The translations under genes and the position numbers were made by a program. Source: CAYJAD01 sp964372165 (GTDB lineage Bacteria; Desulfobacterota; Desulfovibrionia; Desulfovibrionales; Desulfovibrionaceae). Taken from it: 10,313 nt of DNA. The notes beneath the pieces were generated by a model that ran no database searches, was not told where the DNA came from, and saw only the letters and a program-made list of their open reading frames with translations. Shown here piece by piece: positions 6,148 through 10,313 of the stretch (its first letter is position 1; the number at the start of each line of letters is the position of its first letter). Location: assembly GCA_964372165.1 (NCBI GenBank), contig CAYJPT010000084.1:1-10313 (forward strand), in the 5' to 3' direction.

Positions 6148-7239
6148 ATGAACACTTTAGCGCAAAACGAAAATACTTCCACCGCCACATGGAATAAAAA
6201 ATACCTTTTAAGCATATTCGGACTTGGTGCAGTATGGCTGTTAATATACATGTATGTATTAGATGCAGCTAACTTTATCGTTTATGATATGCTAAAACTT
6301 GACAAAGCATCACATTTTGCTGCTTCATTAGAATTTTTTATTTATGATACCACTAAGATTTTAATGCTATTGGTAGCATTAATCTATGGTATTGCAGTAA
6401 TTAGAGCTTCACTTAATGTAGAGCGAGTACGTGATTATTTGGCAGGTAAAGGACGTGGCATAGGTTATTTTTTGGGTTCTTCATTTGGGGCTATAACTCC
6501 ATTTTGTTCTTGCTCAAGTATACCTTTATTTCTTGGTTTTACAACAGCGCGCATTCCCATTGGTATAACCATGTCTTTTTTAATCACATCACCATTAATA
6601 AATGAAATTGCGGTAATTTTATTATGGGGATTACTTGGTTGGAAATTTACGCTGGTATATGTCTTTATTGGTATGGCTGCTGGTATTATTGGTGGATTTT
6701 TTATGGATGCAATTAAGGCTGAGCGTTGGCTTCAACCTTTTGTGCTAGAGGCAATGCAGCATACACCAACAACACAATATGTTAATGAAGCTAATGAAGT
6801 TAAAAAGTTAAGCTTAAAAGATAGGCATAATTTTGCATACTCCGAGATGTTGACCATTTTTAAGAGAGTTTGGAAGTGGGTTATTATTGGGGTAGGCATT
6901 GGTGCATTACTGCATGGTTTTGTGCCTGAAAATTGGTTTGCGCAAAACTTGGGTGCAGGTGAATGGTGGACTGTACCAGCTGCAGTATTTGTTGGTATTC
7001 CACTCTACTCTAACGTAACTGGTATAGTACCAATTATGCAAAGTTTATTACTCAAAGGTTTGCCCATAGGAACTACCATGGCATTTTGTATGAGTGCTGT
7101 TGCTGCCAGTATTCCGGAAGTTATGCTACTTAGACAAATCATGACTATCAAATTACAAGCTGCATTTCTTGGTTATTTATGGATAATATTGACCCTTGTG
7201 GGCTGGCTGTTTAATGCTTTGCATGTATATATAATTTAA
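6148..7239 (+). CDS. ArsP/DUF318-family permease (PF03773)
   Basis: This is an inner-membrane transporter of the ArsP_1 family; characterised relatives export methylarsenite and other organoarsenicals. The 363 residues carry about eight to ten hydrophobic helices in two related halves. The signature GSSFGAITPFCSCSSIPLFLGF (110-131), with Cys120 and Cys122, is followed by GITMSFLITSPLINE. The second half repeats the pattern as FVGIPLYSNVTGIVPIMQ and GLPIGTTMAFCMS. A hydrophilic loop (about 190-235) joins the halves. I chose ATG 6148 because AAAGGA (6135-6140) lies seven bases upstream; the longer reading from 6115 overlaps arsC and has no such site. Context supports an arsenical substrate, but family members near small thioredoxins have also been linked to other metals, so the substrate is uncertain. 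Confidence 0.87.
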   Translation: MNTLAQNENTSTATWNKKYLLSIFGLGAVWLLIYMYVLDAANFIVYDMLKLDKASHFAASLEFFIYDTTKILMLLVALIYGIAVIRASLNVERVRDYLAGKGRGIGYFLGSSFGAITPFCSCSSIPLFLGFTTARIPIGITMSFLITSPLINEIAVILLWGLLGWKFTLVYVFIGMAAGIIGGFFMDAIKAERWLQPFVLEAMQHTPTTQYVNEANEVKKLSLKDRHNFAYSEMLTIFKRVWKWVIIGVGIGALLHGFVPENWFAQNLGAGEWWTVPAAVFVGIPLYSNVTGIVPIMQSLLLKGLPIGTTMAFCMSAVAASIPEVMLLRQIMTIKLQAAFLGYLWIILTLVGWLFNALHVYII

Positions 7240-7272
7240 GGAAATGCGTGGTGGTTATAACATATAACAAAC

Positions 7273-7306
7273 TAAGGCTTGTTTAACAAAATAATACGCA
7301 GCCTTA
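7273..7306 (+). other. Hairpin between the permease and thioredoxin-like genes
   Basis: TAAGGCT (7273-7279) pairs with AGCCTTA (7300-7306) around a 20-base loop, in the 90-base gap before the CxxC protein gene. No T-run follows. It may be an mRNA-processing or stabilising hairpin within the operon; the long loop makes it weak. Confidence 0.3.
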
Positions 7307-7329
7307 AAATAAACAAATAGGAGTAAACA

Positions 7330-7566
7330 ATGGAAATTAAAGTATTTGGACCAGGTTGTGCACGTTGCACCGAGGCAGAAAATTTAGTACGCGAAGTTGC
7401 AAAATCAAAAAATAGTGATGTAATAGTAACAAAAATAACAGATTTAAAAGAAATGATGGCTGCTGGTGTATTTTCTACCCCTGCTGTGGCTGTTGATAAT
7501 GTTGTTAAATTGACTGGGCGCATCCCCACTAAGGATGAAGTTGCGGCTTGGATTGATGGCGCATAA
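7330..7566 (+). CDS. Small thioredoxin-like CxxC protein (Thioredoxin_3 / 'redox-active disulfide protein 2')
   Basis: This is a 78-residue thiol-disulfide protein of the Thioredoxin_3 family (PF13192; archaeal MTH895-like), which resembles a minimal thioredoxin or glutaredoxin. The motif GPGCARCTE places the redox pair at Cys10 and Cys13 after the first strand (EIKVFGPG). The conserved cis-proline loop is STPAV (49-53), followed by VKLTGRIPTKDEVAAWI. There is no signal peptide, so it acts in the cytosol. AGGAG (7319-7323) is six bases before the ATG. Relatives commonly lie next to DUF318-type permeases, as here. It may reduce ArsC, pass thiol-bound arsenic to the CSC site of the permease, or keep the permease cysteines reduced; the sequence does not decide between these. 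Confidence 0.88.
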   Translation: MEIKVFGPGCARCTEAENLVREVAKSKNSDVIVTKITDLKEMMAAGVFSTPAVAVDNVVKLTGRIPTKDEVAAWIDGA

Positions 7567-7623
7567 GTACATAATGCTAACAATATAATTTATGATTTAG
7601 TAGAATTAAGTAAAGGACACACT

Positions 7624-8676
7624 ATGACCACATCGACCTTACAAAAACTGTCATTCCTTGATCGCTATCTAACTCTTTGGATTTTCTTAGCCATGGGAGT
7701 TGGGGTTGGTCTTGGTTGGGCTATGCCTAGCGTAAAAAATGTAATTAACTTTTTTCAAGTGGGCACAACCAACATTCCAATTGCTATTGGTCTGATTTTA
7801 ATGATGTATCCACCACTAGCTAAAGTAAAATATGAACATTTGGGGCATGTTTTCCGTAATGGTAAAGTCTTATTGTTATCATTAGTGCAAAACTGGGTTA
7901 TTGGCCCAATACTCATGTTTTTATTGGCTATCACCTTTTTATCAGGTGATAACAGCTATATGGTAGGTCTAATTTTAATTGGACTTGCTCGCTGCATTGC
8001 TATGGTAATTGTTTGGAATGATTTAGCAGGAGGAGATAGAGAGTATTGTGCTGGTCTTGTGGCCTTTAACTCAGTCTTTCAAGTAATCTTTTTCTCTGTC
8101 TACGCTTATATATTTATAACAGTGCTCCCAGGTTGGCTTGGGCTTTCTGGTGCGATAGTTGACATTAGTATGGGACAAATTGCCGAAAGTGTATTTATAT
8201 ATCTAGGTATACCATTTATTGCTGGTGTAATTTCACGTATTTATGGTATAAAAATAAAGGGTGTTGATTGGTATGAAAATGTTTTTATACCAAAAATAAG
8301 CCCTTGGACCTTGCGCGCCCTTCTATTTACTATTTTAGTGATGTTTTCATTAAAGGGTGAATATATAGTAGAATTACCAATGGATGTGGTTAAAGTAGCA
8401 ATTCCGCTTTTAATTTATTTCTTACTTATGTTTGTAATTTCATTTTATTTTTCCATGAGATCAGGTGCAACATATGAACAATCTGCAACACTATCATTTA
8501 CAGCTGCTTCAAACAATTTTGAATTAGCCATTGCCGTTGCCATTGCTGTATTTGGCTTAAATTCGGGCGAAGCTTTTGTGGCTGTTATTGGCCCACTTGT
8601 TGAAGTGCCGGTTCTTATAGGACTGGTAAATGTATCTTTATGGTTAAAAAAACGCTGGTTTACTAACATAGCATAA
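7624..8676 (+). CDS. acr3: ACR3-family arsenite efflux transporter
   Basis: Acr3 exports arsenite across the inner membrane using the proton-motive force. The 350 residues have ten predicted helices and family motifs in order: LMMYPPLAKVKYE (59-71), and GLARCIAMVIVWNDLAGGD (120-138), which contains the essential thiolate Cys124. Further along are AFNSVFQVIFFSVYA (147-161), SFTAASNNFELAIAVAIAVFG (291-311) and GPLVEVPVLIGLV (323-335), which contains the conserved Glu327. All key residues are intact and the length is normal. AAAGGA (7612-7617) is six bases before the ATG. It is 57 bases after the thioredoxin-like gene with no terminator between. Its strong match to Acr3 makes this island a genuine arsenic-resistance locus. 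Confidence 0.95.
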   Translation: MTTSTLQKLSFLDRYLTLWIFLAMGVGVGLGWAMPSVKNVINFFQVGTTNIPIAIGLILMMYPPLAKVKYEHLGHVFRNGKVLLLSLVQNWVIGPILMFLLAITFLSGDNSYMVGLILIGLARCIAMVIVWNDLAGGDREYCAGLVAFNSVFQVIFFSVYAYIFITVLPGWLGLSGAIVDISMGQIAESVFIYLGIPFIAGVISRIYGIKIKGVDWYENVFIPKISPWTLRALLFTILVMFSLKGEYIVELPMDVVKVAIPLLIYFLLMFVISFYFSMRSGATYEQSATLSFTAASNNFELAIAVAIAVFGLNSGEAFVAVIGPLVEVPVLIGLVNVSLWLKKRWFTNIA

Positions 8677-8689
8677 CATGGTATCTTTT

Positions 8690-8731
8690 TAGCATGCTCT
8701 TAAATAAAATTTACTATTTAAGAGCATGCTA
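8690..8731. repeat. Perfect 17-bp stem-loop after acr3
   Basis: TAGCATGCTCTTAAATA (8690-8706) pairs perfectly with 8715-8731 around an 8-base loop. It lies 13 bases after the acr3 stop and 12 bases before the AAAGGA ribosome binding site of the DUF547 gene. TTTTT precedes the stem and AAAAA follows it after TA, so the flanks could extend the stem. There is no T-tract directly after it, so a canonical intrinsic terminator is not supported. It may lower downstream expression or protect the 3' end of a processed ars mRNA. Confidence 0.75.
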
Positions 8732-8756
8732 TAAAAACTTTTTAAAGGATGTTATT

Positions 8757-9479
8757 ATGCTAAAAAAAACCTTCATTTTTTTTCTTTTTTGCACATTTTT
8801 CACCCTTAATACCCTTCATGCTGCTGAGCTACATTCTGATTTTGATAAGATTTTAAAAACCTACGTCAGCCAAGGTATGGTTGATTACAAAGGCATTAAA
8901 AGTAATCGTGCCGCCCTTGATGCCTATCTAAACAATATGGGCAAAGTTACCAAGGCCACTTTTAATACTTGGAATAAAAATGACCAACTTGCATATTTAA
9001 TAAACCTATATAATGCTGCAACTTTACAGTTAATTATTGATAATTATCCACTTAAATCAATTAAAGATATTGGTTCCATTTTTTCAGGCCCTTGGAGTAA
9101 AGAATTTGTACAACTGTTTGGTAAAGCTGTAACTCTTGATAATATTGAACATGATATTATACGCAAAGAATATTTTGAACCACGCATACATTTAGCCTTG
9201 GTATGTGCAGCCAAAAGTTGTCCCCAATTACGCTCAGAAGCATATCAAGGGAATATTTTATCTAAGCAATTAGATCAACAAGGTGAACAGTTTTTTTCAA
9301 GTCCTCAAGGCATAAAAATAGATCATGCAAATAAAAAAGTGTACCTATCTTCAATACTAAAATGGTACAAAGAGGATTTTGCATCAGTCACTGCCTTTGC
9401 ACAAAAATACACAAAAGACAATTTCAATAACTATAAACTTGATTGGTTAGATTACGATTGGCAATTAAATGAAAAATAA
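8757..9479 (+). CDS. Secreted DUF547 domain protein
   Basis: This is an exported protein of unknown function with a DUF547 domain (PF04784). The 240 residues begin with a signal peptide: MLKK, a hydrophobic stretch (5-19), and a probable cleavage near LHA-AE (22-23), giving a periplasmic location. Domain hallmarks are LAYLINLYNAATLQLIIDNYP (78-98), FGKAVTLDNIEHDIIRKEYFEPRIHLALVCAAKSCPQL (121-158) with Cys150 and Cys155, and KKVYLSSILKWYKEDF (193-208). I chose ATG 8757 because AAAGGA (8744-8749) is seven bases upstream and it starts the signal peptide. The longer reading from 8694 starts inside a hairpin. It is the last gene before a strong terminator and may be co-expressed with acr3, though the hairpin between them could uncouple it. 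Any role in arsenic resistance is conjecture. Confidence 0.87.
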   Translation: MLKKTFIFFLFCTFFTLNTLHAAELHSDFDKILKTYVSQGMVDYKGIKSNRAALDAYLNNMGKVTKATFNTWNKNDQLAYLINLYNAATLQLIIDNYPLKSIKDIGSIFSGPWSKEFVQLFGKAVTLDNIEHDIIRKEYFEPRIHLALVCAAKSCPQLRSEAYQGNILSKQLDQQGEQFFSSPQGIKIDHANKKVYLSSILKWYKEDFASVTAFAQKYTKDNFNNYKLDWLDYDWQLNEK

Positions 9480-9504
9480 TTAAAAGACAAATTTGTCAAA
9501 TTTT

Positions 9505-9546
9505 AAGACCACTGCATCATTCATTATGCAGTGGTCTTGCTTTTTT
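9505..9546 (+). terminator. Intrinsic terminator of the arsenic island
   Basis: AAGACCACTGCAT (9505-9517) pairs perfectly over 13 bp with ATGCAGTGGTCTT (9526-9538) around an 8-base loop, followed by GC and TTTTTT (9541-9546). It lies 25 bases after the DUF547 stop. A 12-base palindrome GACAAATTTGTC (9486-9497) precedes it. Confidence 0.9.
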
Positions 9547-9560
9547 AATCATCACAGAAA

Positions 9561-9592
9561 AAACATAGTTTTGCATTTTAATTTATGCAAAA
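9561..9592 (-). terminator. Possible weak terminator of upp
   Basis: Read on the minus strand, TTTTGCAT (9592-9585) pairs over 8 bp with ATGCAAAA (9576-9569), and a T-run begins about five bases later. It sits about 30 bases past the upp stop. The stem is AT-rich, so this is a weak call. Confidence 0.4.
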
Positions 9593-9621
9593 TTTAATCA
9601 TATAAAATCATTAGGCTGTAT

Positions 9622-10239
9622 CTATGTGCCAAAAATTAGGTCACCTGCATCCCCAATACCTGGCAAAATATACCCTTGTGCATTAAGCTCTGCATCAATT
9701 GCACAAGTGTAAACATTAATATCTGGGTGCTGCTCTTGTACATTTGCTATACCTTGTGGCGACGCAATAAGAAACAATCCATAAATATTTTTACAACCGG
9801 CTTCTTTAAGTAATTTTATACTGGCATTAGCACTACCACCAGTTGCCAACATAGGGTCAAGCACAAAAGCAATTCTTGTATCTATATCATCCACAAAGTT
9901 ATGATAATAGCCAACAGGCTCAAGAGTTTCTTCATTACGAAAAAGTCCTACCATACTTACTGGAGCCTCAGGAAAAATATCTAAAAAACCTTGTAGCATT
10001 CCAAGTCCTGCACGCAAGATAGGTACTGCAGTAGGAATTTCTACAAAGTTATGCACTTGAACAGAGCCTTGCCAGCCTTCCACACAATCTTCAATTAAAG
10101 GAAAAGATCGCATAGCTTCATAAGTTAAACAGCGGCATAAATCTCTAACATTTTTACGAAAAATAGGACTTTGAGGTTGTGCCCTTAGTTGACCTAATCG
10201 TTGATGTATTAAAGGGTGATCTAAGGTTGTGACGCGCAT
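9622..10239 (-). CDS. upp: Uracil phosphoribosyltransferase
   Basis: Upp salvages uracil by joining it to PRPP to make UMP in the cytosol. The 205 residues match the family length of about 208. The motifs are VPILRAGLGM (72-81), FRNEETLEPV (100-109), the PRPP-binding loop FVLDPMLATGGSA (125-137), and the uracil-binding C-terminus GYILPGIGDAGDLIFGT (189-205). The start is the ATG at 10239, because GGAGG (10249-10245) is five bases upstream on the minus strand and the protein begins MRVTTLDHPL like its relatives. A reading from 10266 would add nine unlikely residues. In the terminal motif the usual Lys or Arg after GDAGD is Leu201. It converges on the arsenic island and appears functionally unrelated to it. 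Confidence 0.96.
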   Translation of the reverse strand: MRVTTLDHPLIHQRLGQLRAQPQSPIFRKNVRDLCRCLTYEAMRSFPLIEDCVEGWQGSVQVHNFVEIPTAVPILRAGLGMLQGFLDIFPEAPVSMVGLFRNEETLEPVGYYHNFVDDIDTRIAFVLDPMLATGGSANASIKLLKEAGCKNIYGLFLIASPQGIANVQEQHPDINVYTCAIDAELNAQGYILPGIGDAGDLIFGT

Positions 10240-10313
10240 GCTTTCCTCCAACAAATAATAGTACATGTTAAAAAAAGGAAATTGTTAAAACAGAAGTATA
10301 TCTTTTAAGGAAA

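Noticed and set aside
7272..7583. 103-codon minus-strand frame over the CxxC protein gene
   Set aside because: It is antisense to a well-supported thioredoxin-like gene, with no ribosome binding site or recognisable domain.
10258..10288. Promoter for upp on the minus strand (TTAACA and TACTAT)
   Set aside because: The spacer is 19 bases and the -10 matches only 4 of 6 bases. The window edge is close, so the true promoter may lie just outside.
1..10313. CRISPR arrays, tRNA or rRNA genes, transposases, phage genes
   Set aside because: No regularly spaced repeats, cloverleaf-like sequence, or recognisable transposase, integrase or phage proteins were seen on either strand.

Overview
The window comes from a low-GC member of the Desulfovibrionaceae (Deltaproteobacteria / Desulfobacterota). 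The main evidence is GroEL and GroES, whose sequences follow Desulfovibrio-type chaperonins closely as far as I recall them. The AT-rich base composition points to a low-GC lineage rather than a typical GC-rich Desulfovibrio. The species cannot be fixed from the sequence alone.

Layout, left to right. (1) 1-409: AT-rich leader with no credible gene, containing a promoter-like pair and a palindromic hairpin. (2) 419-2402: groES-groEL, closed by a strong intrinsic terminator (2434-2479). (3) 2486-2541: a near-perfect 56-bp palindrome whose core recurs at 4817-4840, so two copies bracket the next block. (4) 2597-4807: three surface-glycan genes. These are a small soluble GT-A glycosyltransferase, then a promoter-driven pair of a DPM1/GtrB-like polyprenyl-phosphate glycosyltransferase and a GtrA-type four-helix membrane protein. 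(5) 4808-5181: a gene-free, hairpin-dense stretch ending in a promoter with an embedded operator. (6) 5182-9479: an arsenic-resistance island with arsR, a thioredoxin-type arsC, an ArsP/DUF318-family permease with a CSC motif, a 78-residue CxxC thioredoxin-like protein, an ACR3 arsenite exporter, and a secreted DUF547 protein followed by a strong terminator (9505-9546). (7) 9622-10239, minus strand: upp, uracil phosphoribosyltransferase, convergent with the island.

Working model of the island. ArsR represses from an inverted repeat lying between the -35 and -10 elements of its own promoter. ArsC reduces arsenate to arsenite, and Acr3 exports arsenite. The permease probably exports a related (perhaps organo-) arsenical, and the mini-thioredoxin probably supplies or shuttles thiol electrons for ArsC or the permease. 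The periplasmic DUF547 protein has no established role. Most elements are known families. The least explained parts are the permease/mini-thioredoxin/DUF547 additions, the paired palindromes around the glycosyltransferase block, the folded intergenic region 4866-5082, and two promoters placed so that transcripts would start at or next to the AUG.
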